Notes: generated from the sequence alone by a model not told the origin. 56,723 nucleotides of DNA from Deltaproteobacteria bacterium (GCA_021794015.1 JAJYRQ010000023.1:1-56723), one strand, 5' to 3'; shown: positions 17,066 through 28,638, counted from the first letter of the stretch. Program-made: numbers and translations.

Positions 17066-17659
17066 TCAGTTAAATTGATGTTCGTAATGGGCACTTTTTA
17101 TTTCGCCGAAAAGGAGCGCTTCCGCCGCTCCGCTTTGCTCGTCCTCAAGCTCAATGCCTTGCGCCGCGACCTTTCTCAGCCTGCCGACGAAGTTCTTGCG
17201 TCCCTGCCGGGCGGCATGCAGGCGAACCCGCACGCGCCGCCCGCTATAGGCCCGGAAATGGCTTAGCCGGGTCAGCGGCCGACTTATGCCCGGCGACGAC
17301 ACCTCCAGAATGTAACGCCCCGGAACCGGGTCGTAGACGTCCAGCAAGTCGCTGAGCAGCGGACTCAACCGCTCCAGGTCGCGCATGTCGATGCCGCCGC
17401 CGCGTCGGTCAACCAGGAGCCTCAGCAGGGCTCCCCGGCCGCCCGACTTGAACTCCACGGCGACCAATTCGAAGCCTTCCCGCTCAAGGTACGGCTCGAC
17501 CAGTTCGGCCGCCCGCCGGCCGACCGGGTGAAATTCTACGACAAAGCCGTCGCTGTTGACCGCTAACGGGTCACCGGTTGGCGCCGGATGCTCGCCCGCT
17601 CGGTCGTAAAGCAGAGCGGCGCCAGTTGTGCCGTTATATTCCTGTTGTCTCTTGTCCAT
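17066..17659 (-). CDS. rimP: Ribosome maturation factor RimP
   Basis: 197 residues, with about 45 unconserved N-terminal ones. The N-domain shows AAELVEPYLEREGFELVAVEF and LLRLLVDRRGGGIDMRDLERLS, then YILEVSSPGISRPLT with the SSPG-DRPL-type signature, and the SH3-like C-domain (VRVRLHAARQGRKNFVGRL). It helps assemble the 30S subunit. It is the first gene of the translation operon, 144 bp before nusA, and 30 bases after a hairpin followed by six T residues. Confidence 0.95.
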   Translation of the reverse strand: MDKRQQEYNGTTGAALLYDRAGEHPAPTGDPLAVNSDGFVVEFHPVGRRAAELVEPYLEREGFELVAVEFKSGGRGALLRLLVDRRGGGIDMRDLERLSPLLSDLLDVYDPVPGRYILEVSSPGISRPLTRLSHFRAYSGRRVRVRLHAARQGRKNFVGRLRKVAAQGIELEDEQSGAAEALLFGEIKSAHYEHQFN

Positions 17660-17688
17660 CGGAGCCGCACGGTACCGGCACGGCCAAC

Positions 17689-17708
17689 AAAAAATGGGCC
17701 GAGGCCCA
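17689..17708 (-). terminator. Terminator-like hairpin with T6 immediately before rimP
   Basis: Minus strand 17708-17695 forms a GC-rich stem (TGGGC/GCCCA around CTCG), followed directly by six T at 17694-17689. This is the form of an intrinsic terminator. It begins about two bases after the predicted transcription start and ends 29 bases before the rimP ATG, so it may attenuate the operon, protect the 5' end of the mRNA, or terminate the SDR transcript from upstream. Confidence 0.6.
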
Positions 17709-17716
17709 CCCGATTG

Positions 17717-17745
17717 AGTGTAGCGGCTCCGCGCCCGCGCATCAA
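17717..17745 (-). promoter_or_regulatory. Sigma70-type promoter for the rimP-nusA-infB operon
   Basis: Minus strand TTGATG (17745-17740), a 17-base spacer, then TACACT (17722-17717). The start point would be near 17710. Spacing is ideal and both boxes match the consensus in four of six or more positions. The next gene downstream is rimP. Confidence 0.6.
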
Positions 17746-17855
17746 GGCATGACTATGCTGCCGCCGCGTTCGCTCAGCCGACAGCGCCAAAATGCCGCGC
17801 CGACGGCCCGCGGCCTATGCCGCCTGCGGCGCGCCTGGAGGAGACAGCGGGCTTT

Positions 17856-18650
17856 TTACTTGGCCAGAGCCTGGATGACCTCGGCCTCGCGCACGCGGCC
17901 GCCGTCAACCACCAGCGTTGCACCGTTGACGTAATTAGCCGCAGCGGAGGCCAGGAAGACACACGGGTAAGCAATCTCTTCCACCCGGCCAAAGCGCCCC
18001 AGCGCACGGGAAAGCCGCACCGCCTCGCGTACCCGTTCGTTGGGCCATGCCCTGGACGCCGCACCCTCGGTCTCGATCGGACCGGGGGCGATGCAGTTCA
18101 CCCGGATTCCCAAAGGACCCCATTCGCTGGCGTGCGACTCGGTCAGCTTTATCACCGCCGCCTTGGCCGCGGCGTAGGGAATCATCGTGGACGAGCCGTC
18201 AATCCCGGCGATCGACGAAAGATTGATGATACAGCCGGGGCCCTGCTGCTCGATAAACCGCTTGGCCGCCGCCTTGGAGCATAAGAACGTCCCGTCCAGG
18301 TTGATCGCCACTACCGCCCGCCAGGCGTTGGGCGAGAGCGCCAGGCTGGGCGCCGCGATGCTGGCTCCGTGGTTGTTCACCAGCACGTCCAGCCGGCCGA
18401 AATGGCGCACCGCCTCGCCCACCAGCGCCTCGCACGCCGCTGCGTCGCGGACGTCGCAGACGAAAAGCTCGCAGCGCCCCCCCGCCTTGCGCAGCGCATC
18501 CCGCGTCGGCTCCAGATGCTCCGCCTTGCGGCTGGCGATGATTACCGGGGCGCCGCGCAGGGCGAACTCCCGTGCGATGGCGGCTCCAATCCCGGTCCCG
18601 CCGCCGGTGACGATTGTGACTTTACCTTCGACGCCGAAAGGGTCTGTCAA
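17856..18650 (-). CDS. Short-chain dehydrogenase/reductase (SDR)
   Basis: 264 residues from a TTG at 18650 with GAGGAG six bases upstream; no better start fits. The Rossmann motif is VTIVTGGGTGIGAAIAREF, the catalytic set is Ser in IINLSSIAG and YAAAK. The usual NNAG appears as NNHG. The C-terminal part reads WGPLGIRVNCIAPGPIETEG and NYVNGATLVVDGG. It resembles 2,4-dienoyl-CoA or trans-enoyl-CoA reductase-type SDRs and fatty-acid related oxidoreductases, but the substrate cannot be fixed. It follows korB by 93 bp on the same strand. Confidence 0.88.
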   Translation of the reverse strand: MTDPFGVEGKVTIVTGGGTGIGAAIAREFALRGAPVIIASRKAEHLEPTRDALRKAGGRCELFVCDVRDAAACEALVGEAVRHFGRLDVLVNNHGASIAAPSLALSPNAWRAVVAINLDGTFLCSKAAAKRFIEQQGPGCIINLSSIAGIDGSSTMIPYAAAKAAVIKLTESHASEWGPLGIRVNCIAPGPIETEGAASRAWPNERVREAVRLSRALGRFGRVEEIAYPCVFLASAAANYVNGATLVVDGGRVREAEVIQALAK

Positions 18651-18743
18651 GGCTCTCTCCTCCTCAGAGTCCACAACGGAGCGCGCCGGCGCAAGCCGCA
18701 CCCCACCCGCCCAGAGGGCGGCTGCCGGCTTGCAGCGCTGCCC

Positions 18744-19742
18744 CTAGGACACCGTCCAGGTGTCCCCGCCGTAGAGCAGCTTGCGCAGGTCACCCACGCC
18801 GCGCTGTTCTTTGGCGCGCTCGAGCTGGCGGTTCATCTCAGCTTCGAACGGCGGCCGGGAGTCCACGTAAAAGACGCCAATCGGCGTCGGCATCGGGGGC
18901 GCGAAATTGGCCAGTATGAAGCCTAGCGCCGGATCGGTCTCGTCGTGGACCAAGAGGTCCTTTTCGCTCGCGCCGTTTGCCAGCGTCACGATCTCCGGCT
19001 TATGGCCGTTGAGCCGCACGCCCTTGTCGCGGTTCCTGCCAAAGATGAGCGGCTTGCCGTGCTCGAGGATGAGCTGATAGTCGGCCTTAAGAGGCTTGTC
19101 CGTCAGCTCATGAAACGCCCCGTCGTTGAAAATGTTGCAGTTCTGAAAAATCTCGATGAAGGCGCCGCCGCGATGCTCGTGCGCGCGCCTTAGCATCTCG
19201 CCCAAATGCTTCTGCTCCACGTCCACGGCGCGGCAAACGAACGAGGCGTGCGCCCCAAGGGCGACCGCAATCGGGTTGAACGGAAAGTCCACCGAACCCA
19301 TCGGCGTCGACTTCGTGACCTTGCCCACCTCCGAGGTCGGCGAATACTGACCCTTGGTCAATCCGTAAATGCGGTTGTTAAAGAGCAGTATCTTGAGCCC
19401 GATGTTGCGTCTAAGCGCGTGCACCAGGTGATTGCCCCCGATCGAAAGGCCGTCGCCGTCGCCGGTGACCACCCACACCTCCAGGTCGGGCCGCGTTACC
19501 TTGAGCCCGGTGGCGATCGCCGGCGCGCGGCCGTGGATGGTGTGAAAGCCGTAGGTGTTCATGTAGTAAGGAAACCGGCTCGAACATCCGATCCCCGAGA
19601 TAAAGACCACCTTCTCGCGCGCCACGCCGAACTCCGGCAGCACCTTCTGCACCTGCGCCAGGATGGCATAGTCGCCGCATCCCGGGCACCACCGCACCTC
19701 CTGGTTCGAGACGAAGTCCTTGCGCGTCAATGTACCGGCCAT
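18744..19742 (-). CDS. korB: 2-oxoacid:ferredoxin oxidoreductase, beta (TPP) subunit
   Basis: 332 residues from the ATG at 19742, 11 bases after korA. The thiamine-diphosphate domain is visible: VRWCPGCGDYAILAQ, FISGIGCSSRFPYYM, HGRAPAIATGLKVTRPDLEV, VTGDGDGLSIGGNHL and LFNNRIYGLTKGQYSPTS. Cys of CPGCGDY and a later Cys bind an Fe-S cluster in this family. With KorA it decarboxylates 2-oxoglutarate (or a related 2-oxoacid) to the acyl-CoA and reduces ferredoxin. No separate ferredoxin-like delta gene is adjacent, as for other two-subunit KorAB enzymes. Confidence 0.93.
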   Translation of the reverse strand: MAGTLTRKDFVSNQEVRWCPGCGDYAILAQVQKVLPEFGVAREKVVFISGIGCSSRFPYYMNTYGFHTIHGRAPAIATGLKVTRPDLEVWVVTGDGDGLSIGGNHLVHALRRNIGLKILLFNNRIYGLTKGQYSPTSEVGKVTKSTPMGSVDFPFNPIAVALGAHASFVCRAVDVEQKHLGEMLRRAHEHRGGAFIEIFQNCNIFNDGAFHELTDKPLKADYQLILEHGKPLIFGRNRDKGVRLNGHKPEIVTLANGASEKDLLVHDETDPALGFILANFAPPMPTPIGVFYVDSRPPFEAEMNRQLERAKEQRGVGDLRKLLYGGDTWTVS

Positions 19743-19753
19743 GGTGATACCTC

Positions 19754-21661
19754 TTACTTGAGCGCGCGCTCGATACGCGCCACCAGTTCCGAAACCTTGA
19801 AAGGCCGCCCCTGAACCTTGTTGCACCCAAAGGCGTCGATAAGGTACTCGGCGCGCACCAGCTTGAGCAGTTGCCCGAGGTTAAGCTCCGCCACCATCAC
19901 CTTGGCGAAGCGGCGCAGCACGGCGCCCAGGTCCGCCGGCAGCGGGTTTAAGTAGCGCAGGTGGACGTGAGAGACCTTCCTGCCGGCGGCGCGCGCCTGC
20001 TTGACCGCCTCGCGCACCGCGCCGAAGGTCGATCCCCAGGCAAGGATTACCAGGTCTCCGCCCTCCGGATCGCCGAACACCGTGGTCGGCGCCAGCTCGC
20101 GCGCGATGCCTGCGATCTTGCGTGCCCGGATGCGCACCATGAGTTCGTTGTTCGTCGGCGAGTAGCTCACATTGCCGGTCAGATGCTCGCTGGAAAGGCC
20201 GCCGATCCGATGCTCGAGCCCCGGGGTGCCGGGAATCACCCACGGGCGGCCCAGCGTCTGTTCATCGCGCAGGTAAGGCTGGTAGCCTTCGGGATCAGTG
20301 CGAAACTCGACCTTGATTGGCGCCAGGCGCTCCAGCTCCGGCAGACGCCAGGGCTCAGCCCCGTTGGCTAGGTTCGAGTCAGACAAAACGATCACCGGCG
20401 TCATGTACTTGACCGCCAGCCGCACTGCCTCGTAGGCGCATTCGAAGCAGTCAGCCGGGGTCGCCGCGGCCAGGACCGGCAGCGGCGCTTCTCCGTGCCG
20501 TCCGTAAAGCGCCATCAGCAAATCCGCCTGCTCCGGCTTGGTCGGCATCCCGGTCGACGGTCCCGCGCGCTGAACGTCGACAATCACCAGCGGCAGCTCC
20601 ACCTTGACCGCCAGGCCAACCGCCTCGGCCTTGAGGTCCATTCCGGGGCCCGAGGTCGTGGTCACGCCGATCGCGCCGCCGAAGGCCGCTCCGATCGCCG
20701 CGTTGACGCCCGCGATCTCGTCCTCGGCCTGGAAAGTGTAAACCCCGAAGTTCTTGTAAGCCGCCAGGTCGTGCAGAATGTCGCTGGCCGGAGTTATCGG
20801 ATAGGAGCCAAGGAAAAGCGGACGCCCGGCGCTCACCGCCGCAGCCACCAGCCCCAGGGCTACCGCGCTGTTACCCGTGATGTTGCGGTAGACCCCGGGC
20901 TCAATCCGCGCCGGCGGCACCTGGTAGGAGGAGGCAAAAATCTCGGTCGCCTCGCCGAAGTTGTAGCCCGCCCGCACCGCCCGCAGATTGGCCTCGCGCA
21001 ACTCGGCCGACTTCTCGAAGCGGCGGTTGAGCCAGCTTAGCGTCGGCTCCAGCGGCCGATGGTATAGCCACGAGACCAGCCCCAGCACGAACATGTTGCG
21101 ACAGCGCTGGACCTCCCGGTTGCCAAGCCCCAGCTCTCTGAGCGCCAGCGTGGTCAGCCGGCCGACCTCCACCTCGAAGACCTGAAAGCGGTCGAGCGAG
21201 TGGTCGGTCAGCGGATTGCTTTCATAGCCGGCGCGCTTCAAGTTGCTCTCGGTGAACGCCTCTTTATCGACGATCACGATTGCGCCGGTGGAAAGGTCGT
21301 CGATGTTGGCCTTGAGCGCCGCCGGGTTCATCGCCACGAGCACATTGGGCTCGTCGCCGGGTGTGAAGACCTCGTTGCTGGAAAAGTTGAGCTGAAACCC
21401 GCTTACCCCGGCCAAGGTTCCGGCGGGTGCGCGGATTTCGGCGGGAAAGTCGGGCAGCGTTGCCAGATCGTTGCCGGCCAGCGCCGACTCGGCGGTAAGC
21501 TGCATTCCGGCAAGCTGCATCCCGTCGCCGGAGTCGCCGGCAAAGCGCACCACCACCTGGCTGCGTTGTATGACCGGCTTGCGCTGCGGTTGCTGCGGGG
21601 CCTCAGGCGCTCGCGGGCGCGCCCCTTCTTCCTGTCCGGCCGACCCACCGGGAAGAGCCAT
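19754..21661 (-). CDS. korA: 2-oxoacid:ferredoxin oxidoreductase, fused gamma-alpha subunit
   Basis: 635 residues. The N-terminal gamma domain (about residues 35-200) contains VVVRFAGDSGDGMQLAGMQL and FPAEIRAPAGTLAGVSGFQLNF. The alpha domain follows with FLGSYPITPASDILHDLAAY, TFQAEDEIAGVNAAIGAAFGG and TTTSGPGMDLKAEAVGLAV, then VDVQRAGPSTGMPTKPEQADL and the C-terminal LRYLNPLPADLG. The gamma-alpha fusion together with a separate beta is the KorAB architecture found in many aerobes as well as anaerobes. The first ~30 residues are Pro/Gln-rich. A 296-bp gap without any visible gene lies upstream. Confidence 0.93.
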   Translation of the reverse strand: MALPGGSAGQEEGARPRAPEAPQQPQRKPVIQRSQVVVRFAGDSGDGMQLAGMQLTAESALAGNDLATLPDFPAEIRAPAGTLAGVSGFQLNFSSNEVFTPGDEPNVLVAMNPAALKANIDDLSTGAIVIVDKEAFTESNLKRAGYESNPLTDHSLDRFQVFEVEVGRLTTLALRELGLGNREVQRCRNMFVLGLVSWLYHRPLEPTLSWLNRRFEKSAELREANLRAVRAGYNFGEATEIFASSYQVPPARIEPGVYRNITGNSAVALGLVAAAVSAGRPLFLGSYPITPASDILHDLAAYKNFGVYTFQAEDEIAGVNAAIGAAFGGAIGVTTTSGPGMDLKAEAVGLAVKVELPLVIVDVQRAGPSTGMPTKPEQADLLMALYGRHGEAPLPVLAAATPADCFECAYEAVRLAVKYMTPVIVLSDSNLANGAEPWRLPELERLAPIKVEFRTDPEGYQPYLRDEQTLGRPWVIPGTPGLEHRIGGLSSEHLTGNVSYSPTNNELMVRIRARKIAGIARELAPTTVFGDPEGGDLVILAWGSTFGAVREAVKQARAAGRKVSHVHLRYLNPLPADLGAVLRRFAKVMVAELNLGQLLKLVRAEYLIDAFGCNKVQGRPFKVSELVARIERALK

Positions 21662-21957
21662 AGCGATTCAACTCCTTCACCGCTGGGCGCCGGCCGCTGC
21701 ACTCCCAGCTTGTTGTGTTGCGTTTGCGGGCATTAACCAGCCGCAACGCCTCGGTCGCTCCGCACGCGCGTGCGATACGACCGGGGCGTCGCCTCCGCCT
21801 CGCCCTCACCGTAACCTGCGCCCTCTGCGGCCGGCGCCCTGGCTTTCGCCTCGGGCGCCCGCGGCTGAGAACGTCTTTACGACGCGGCCGCCAACTTTCA
21901 ATTTAGCCCAACCGGCGCCACCCTCCAAGGGCCAAACCGCAGGCGCGCGCGCCCGTC

Positions 21958-22254
21958 CTAACGCACCCGAAAATCCTGGAATTCACCGCTCCAGCTGAGC
22001 CAGCGCGACTCCAGATCGTCAACCCGCGCCCCCGGCGGCCCCTGGTAGAGCCACGCCAGCAGCATCTCAAGCGCCGGCCGCTCGCCCTCGGCCAAGAGCT
22101 CGACCCGGCCGTCGGGGAGGTTGCGCACCCAGCCGCTAAGGCCGAGCCCGCGCGCCTGCTCTTGCGCCGCGCGGCGAAAGAAAACTCCTTGCACCCGCCC
22201 GCTAACTAAGGCGTGCAGCCGAGCCCTGCCGGCGCTTGCTGTGAAATCTGACAC
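21958..22254 (-). CDS. acyP: Acylphosphatase
   Basis: 98 residues. The catalytic Arg lies in HALVSGRVQGVFFRRAAQEQARGL and the Asn in LSGWVRNLPDGRVELLAEGE, with the family's C-terminal edge strand SWSGEFQDFRVR. It hydrolyses acyl phosphates. About 210 bp separate it from ligA upstream. Confidence 0.95.
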   Translation of the reverse strand: MSDFTASAGRARLHALVSGRVQGVFFRRAAQEQARGLGLSGWVRNLPDGRVELLAEGERPALEMLLAWLYQGPPGARVDDLESRWLSWSGEFQDFRVR

Positions 22255-22465
22255 GGCAACTCGCCCCGGCGGTCTACCGCAGGAGGGCAGGCCTCCGTCC
22301 GAGGCATGCAGCCACAGTGCAGGTCGGCTGCCAATGAGCTCCTCCTCGACGCATCGTCACCCAACCACTACGGCGCCCAGCGCGAAGGCCCGGTCGTTTG
22401 CCGCATCCCAACGAAATCCGCCGCGCGCCAAGGGGAGCGCCACCCGGCTATGGCAGGCGCGGCGC

Positions 22466-25269
<2,804 letters not shown>

Positions 25270-25338
25270 GGAATCACCCGCGCGGGCGCGCGCAGAGAGC
25301 CGCCATCCGCTGCGGCAAGCCGCTTCGCGCCCGGCCCT

Positions 25339-25998
25339 TTAGCCGTCTTGTTCTTTCCCGGCGCGCTCTGCCCGGCGGCGCGCCAGAAGCGCTTTTCGCC
25401 GATCGATCTGCAGCCCGCGCTCCCATAGGAACTCTTCCTCGCCCAGGCGCTTGGCGACCCAGCGCGACTGGACGAAGAGGTGATCGCCGAGCCGGTTGAC
25501 GTAGGCGAGCAGGTGGGGATTGAGCGGCTCGCGCCGGTTCAAGGCCCAGCACAACCGCTCGGCGCGCCGGCAAACGGCCCGCGCCTGATGGAGAAACGCG
25601 TTGAGCTCGCCTCCGCCCGGCAGCGTGAAGGAGTTGAGCGGCGTCAGCTCCTGCTGCATCCGGTCCATCTCGACTTCCAGGCGCTGCGCCTGCTCGGCGC
25701 CCATGCGGTGCATGCCTGCGTACTCGGCCTGAGGCGGCGTGGCCAACTCGCTGCCGACGTCGAACAGTTCGTTCTGGACGCGCTGCAAGATGGCGGCGTA
25801 GGCCGGGCCGGCCTCGCCCAGACGCCGGCGGTGGCGGGCCAGCAGGGTGCGCACGATTCCCACCACGCAGTTGAGTTCGTCGACGGTGCCGTAGGCCTCG
25901 AGGCGAGGGCTGTCCTTCGGCACCCGCACGCCGCCGACCAGGGAGGTTTCGCCCTTGTCGCCGCCGCGCGTGTAGATGCGGTTAAGCCTTATTGCCAT
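25339..25998 (-). CDS. Cob(I)yrinic acid a,c-diamide adenosyltransferase, PduO type
   Basis: 219 residues. ATP-binding N-terminus: IYTRGGDKGETSLVGG. Helical core: LEAYGTVDELNCVVGIVRTLL, LQRVQNELFDVGSELATPP, FTLPGGGELNAFLHQARAVCRRAER and LAYVNRLGDHLFVQSRWVAK. It makes adenosylcobalamin from reduced corrinoid and ATP. Its start overlaps the nitroreductase 3' end by ten bases, so the two are translated together. The C-terminal 25 residues are an Arg-rich extension. Confidence 0.95.
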   Translation of the reverse strand: MAIRLNRIYTRGGDKGETSLVGGVRVPKDSPRLEAYGTVDELNCVVGIVRTLLARHRRRLGEAGPAYAAILQRVQNELFDVGSELATPPQAEYAGMHRMGAEQAQRLEVEMDRMQQELTPLNSFTLPGGGELNAFLHQARAVCRRAERLCWALNRREPLNPHLLAYVNRLGDHLFVQSRWVAKRLGEEEFLWERGLQIDRRKALLARRRAERAGKEQDG

Positions 25999-26507
25999 GG
26001 CACGTTGCGACCGAAGCGCTCGTAGTGAGCCGTTTGACTGCGCGGCCTAAGCTGCCTGGACTCGCGTGTCGCGCCGGGGTCGGCATAGCCGAACGGCAGC
26101 ACGGTAAAAACGCTCCACCTCGGCGGCACGGCAAGCAGCTCGGCGATCTTGTCGGCGGCGAAATTGCCCACCCAGCAGGTGCCCAGGCCGAGCGCGTGTG
26201 CGGCGCTGGCCATGTTCTGAACCGCCTGCGCGCAATCGATATCGGCCCAGCGTCGGTTGTCCCGATCCTTGAGCACAACCACCGCCGCCGGCGCCTGCCC
26301 CACAAAGCGCCCGGTCGTAGAGAGTCGGCCGAGCGTCTCCAGCGTGGCAGGGTCGAGCACCAGGACAAACTGCCACGGCTGCAGGTTGCGCGCACTCATG
26401 GCATGGCGGCCGGCGTCGATTATCGTCTTAAGCTGGGCAAGCGTAACCGGCTTGCGGGCAAAGACCCGCACCACCCGCCTGCTGGTTATCGCAGTGATGG
26501 CATCCAC
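25989..26507 (-). CDS. Nitroreductase-family flavoprotein
   Basis: 172 residues. The FMN-binding N-terminus reads ITSRRVVRVFARKPVTLAQLKTIIDAGRHAMSARNLQPWQFVLV, the rest IDCAQAVQNMASAAHALGLGTCWVGNF and FTVLPFGYADPGA. It is an FMN-dependent NAD(P)H oxidoreductase of the small nitroreductase class. Overlap with pduO raises the option of a corrinoid-linked flavin reduction, since cobalt must be reduced to Co(I) before adenosylation, but this is only a suggestion from position. Confidence 0.9.
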   Translation of the reverse strand: MDAITAITSRRVVRVFARKPVTLAQLKTIIDAGRHAMSARNLQPWQFVLVLDPATLETLGRLSTTGRFVGQAPAAVVVLKDRDNRRWADIDCAQAVQNMASAAHALGLGTCWVGNFAADKIAELLAVPPRWSVFTVLPFGYADPGATRESRQLRPRSQTAHYERFGRNVPWQ

Positions 26508-26574
26508 GACCGTCCTGAGCGCAGCCGACCCTCGGGCGCCTGAGCGCGGCCGGCGCTAGGGCTGGCCCCCGGCC

Positions 26575-26835
26575 CTAGGAGGGCCGCCGCTGCGCGACAT
26601 ATTCTTCCTCGAACCTGGCGGCGCACTCCTGGGCCGAGCGCAGGCGCTGGGCGCGCAGGAAAAACCGCACCAGTTCCTCGTGCCCGACCTCGTCAAGCGA
26701 GCCGGCCGCCTCGACCAGTTCCTCGACCAGCCGGGGAAACCGTTCACTCGGGATGTAGTAGTGCGCCCAGCCGAAGTTGCAGTGGCGATGCAGCACCCGA
26801 GCGAACGTCTTTTCCAAGGACTCGCGCCTTGTCAT
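26575..26835 (-). CDS. Hypothetical protein, 86 residues
   Basis: From the ATG at 26835 the frame encodes RRESLEKTFARVLHRHCNFGWAHYYIPSERF and LVEELVEAAGSLDEVGHEELVRFFLRAQRL. Acidic/basic helical composition and good codon use suggest a real soluble protein. I do not recognise the family. It precedes the nitroreductase by 67 bp on the same strand. A longer upstream frame (to 26919) looks unlike protein. Confidence 0.6.
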   Translation of the reverse strand: MTRRESLEKTFARVLHRHCNFGWAHYYIPSERFPRLVEELVEAAGSLDEVGHEELVRFFLRAQRLRSAQECAARFEEEYVAQRRPS

Positions 26836-27128
26836 CTGAAACCCGTAGCCGCCGCGCACGCCTGGCCGCGCCGCGCCCAACGCGGCGGCGCCTTGCCGGC
26901 TTGGAAATCCGCGCTTCATCTCGAACTATTGGCGGGTTTCGCGCGCTTTTCAAGTCCGGCGCCCGCCGCACGCCCGGGCTCGCGGCTAGCCAGCAGCGGG
27001 CGACTCGCGTAGCATCCGGTAAAGACCTGCTCGTCGCTTCGATGGCAAAGCTACGGCGCAAAGAGCCCGACTTCCCTCTGAGGAATCTCGCCGCCGGCCG
27101 CTCGCACCCGGGGTTGTGAGGCGCCGCC

Positions 27129-27854
27129 ATGTCTGCGGCCTCGAATGCCGACCGGCGTCCCAACGCGCTCGAAGTGGAACGGCTCAGCGTGCGCCTGGGA
27201 ACCGTCGAGGTGTTGCGCGACCTGAGCTTTCACGTGCCGCGCGCAAGCTCGCTGGCGGTCATCGGCCCCAACGGTGCCGGCAAGACGGTCCTCTTCAGGG
27301 CGCTGGCGGGCTCCATCCCGTACGCGGGAAGGGTGAGCTGGGCGCCGGGCACCAAGCTCGGCTACGTGCCGCAGCGGCTCGACCTCGAACGCGACCTGCC
27401 GGTCACCGGGCGCGACCTCTTGCGGGCCAAGGCCGCAATGGTGCAGGCCTCGCGCGCGATGGTGAGCGAGGCCCTGGCGCGGGTCGGGCTGGACGAACCA
27501 AGCACGCGGGCGCCGATCGGCGCGCTTTCGGGCGGCCAATTCCAGCGCCTGCTCATCGCATTCGCGCTCGTCGGCAACCGCAACGTGCTCTTGCTGGACG
27601 AGCCAGCCGCCGGGATCGACGCGCCCGGCCAGCAGCAGTTGAACCAACTGCTGGTAAAGCTGGAGCAGGAGCAGGAAATGACGATCATCTTCATATCGCA
27701 CGATCTGACGGTGGTCTCCCAGTATGCCACCAACGTGCTGTGCTTGAGCCGCACCTACCACTGTTTCGGGCCGCCCAAGACCGCGCTGGTGCCCGAGGTG
27801 CTCGACCGCCTTTACGGGATGCCGGTGGGGTTCCATGTCCACAACGCCCGCTGA
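27129..27854 (+). CDS. Zn/Mn-type metal ABC transporter ATPase
   Basis: 241 residues; GAGGCG lies seven bases before the ATG. Walker A is VIGPNGAGKTVLF, the ABC signature IGALSGGQFQRLLIAFAL, Walker B NVLLLDEPAAGID and the switch His in IIFISHDLTVVS. The short A-loop-to-Q-loop spacing and the ending YGMPVGFHVH fit the ZnuC/MntB/TroB group. The permease gene overlaps it by 20 bases. No binding-protein gene lies next to it, so the metal (Zn, Mn or Fe) cannot be assigned. Confidence 0.9.
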   Translation: MSAASNADRRPNALEVERLSVRLGTVEVLRDLSFHVPRASSLAVIGPNGAGKTVLFRALAGSIPYAGRVSWAPGTKLGYVPQRLDLERDLPVTGRDLLRAKAAMVQASRAMVSEALARVGLDEPSTRAPIGALSGGQFQRLLIAFALVGNRNVLLLDEPAAGIDAPGQQQLNQLLVKLEQEQEMTIIFISHDLTVVSQYATNVLCLSRTYHCFGPPKTALVPEVLDRLYGMPVGFHVHNAR

Positions 27855-28611
27855 GATAGCCTCGCTGGCGCTCTCTGTCGGGGTGGCCACGGCCGCCGGC
27901 CTGGTAGGTTGCTTCGCCGTGATGCGCCGGATGACGCTGGCGGCCGACGCCATTTCGCACGTTGCGCTGCCGGGTATCGGCGTGGCACTCTTGCTGCGCA
28001 TCAATCCCTTGGCGGGGGCCCTGGCCACGCTTCTGCTCGGCGCGCTCCTGGTCTGGGCGCTGGAGACCCAGACCCGAATTGCGACCGAGACCATCGTCGG
28101 CGTGGTCTTCTCGGTGGCGCTTGCGGTCGGCAGCCTGATGGCCTCGGGCGAGGAGCTTATCGACGCGCTCTTTGGCGGTCCGACAAGCCTGAGCGCGCCC
28201 GAGCTGGTGGCGGGACTGCTCGGCGCTGCGGCGGTGATCGTCTTTATCCTCAAGGCGAAGCACAGGCTGGTGGTCTCGCTGATTTCGCCCGAGGTGGCCG
28301 CGACCTCGGGCATCGCGGTTGCCCGGCTCGACCTTTTCTTCCTGCTCGCCTTTGCGCTGACCGTGGCGCTGGGTCTGCGCTACCTGGGAGCGCTGCTGAT
28401 GGGATCGCTCATCATCATTCCGGCGGCGACCGCGCGGCGGCTGGCGAAAAGCCTGGGCGCGATGCTCTGGCTGTCGGTGGTGGTGGCGATCGCCTCGACC
28501 GTCGGCGGCATTTACGCCGGCCAGGTTTTGGGCCGCGCTACGGGGCCGCTAATCGTTGCCTTGGCCGGAGTGATCTTCTTCGTCAGCCTTTTGCGGCCGT
28601 CGCCGCGCTGA
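27835..28611 (+). CDS. Zn/Mn-type metal ABC transporter permease (ABC-3 family)
   Basis: 258 residues with about eight membrane helices. Family marks are GLVGCFAVMRRMTLAADAISHVALPGIG near the N-terminus, ETIVGVVFSVALAVGSLM, LISPEVAATSGI and LLMGSLIIIPAATARRLAKSL. It forms the membrane channel for the ATPase encoded just upstream. The long open frame on the opposite strand across this pair (27051-28313) is a GC-content shadow. The pair precedes the MerR/HMA module by about 100 bp. Confidence 0.92.
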   Translation: MSTTPAEIASLALSVGVATAAGLVGCFAVMRRMTLAADAISHVALPGIGVALLLRINPLAGALATLLLGALLVWALETQTRIATETIVGVVFSVALAVGSLMASGEELIDALFGGPTSLSAPELVAGLLGAAAVIVFILKAKHRLVVSLISPEVAATSGIAVARLDLFFLLAFALTVALGLRYLGALLMGSLIIIPAATARRLAKSLGAMLWLSVVVAIASTVGGIYAGQVLGRATGPLIVALAGVIFFVSLLRPSPR

Positions 28612-28638
28612 ATTTTCTGCGCCGGCGGCTCAGGGTGG

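Noticed and set aside
15653..17266. A 537-codon plus-strand frame opposite nusA and rimP
   Set aside because: Antisense shadow; the nusA and rimP motifs on the other strand are unambiguous.
27051..28313. A 420-codon open frame on the minus strand opposite the ABC transporter genes
   Set aside because: Both plus-strand genes under it have full family motifs; the antisense product is Gln/His/Arg-rich and matches nothing. It is a GC-content shadow.
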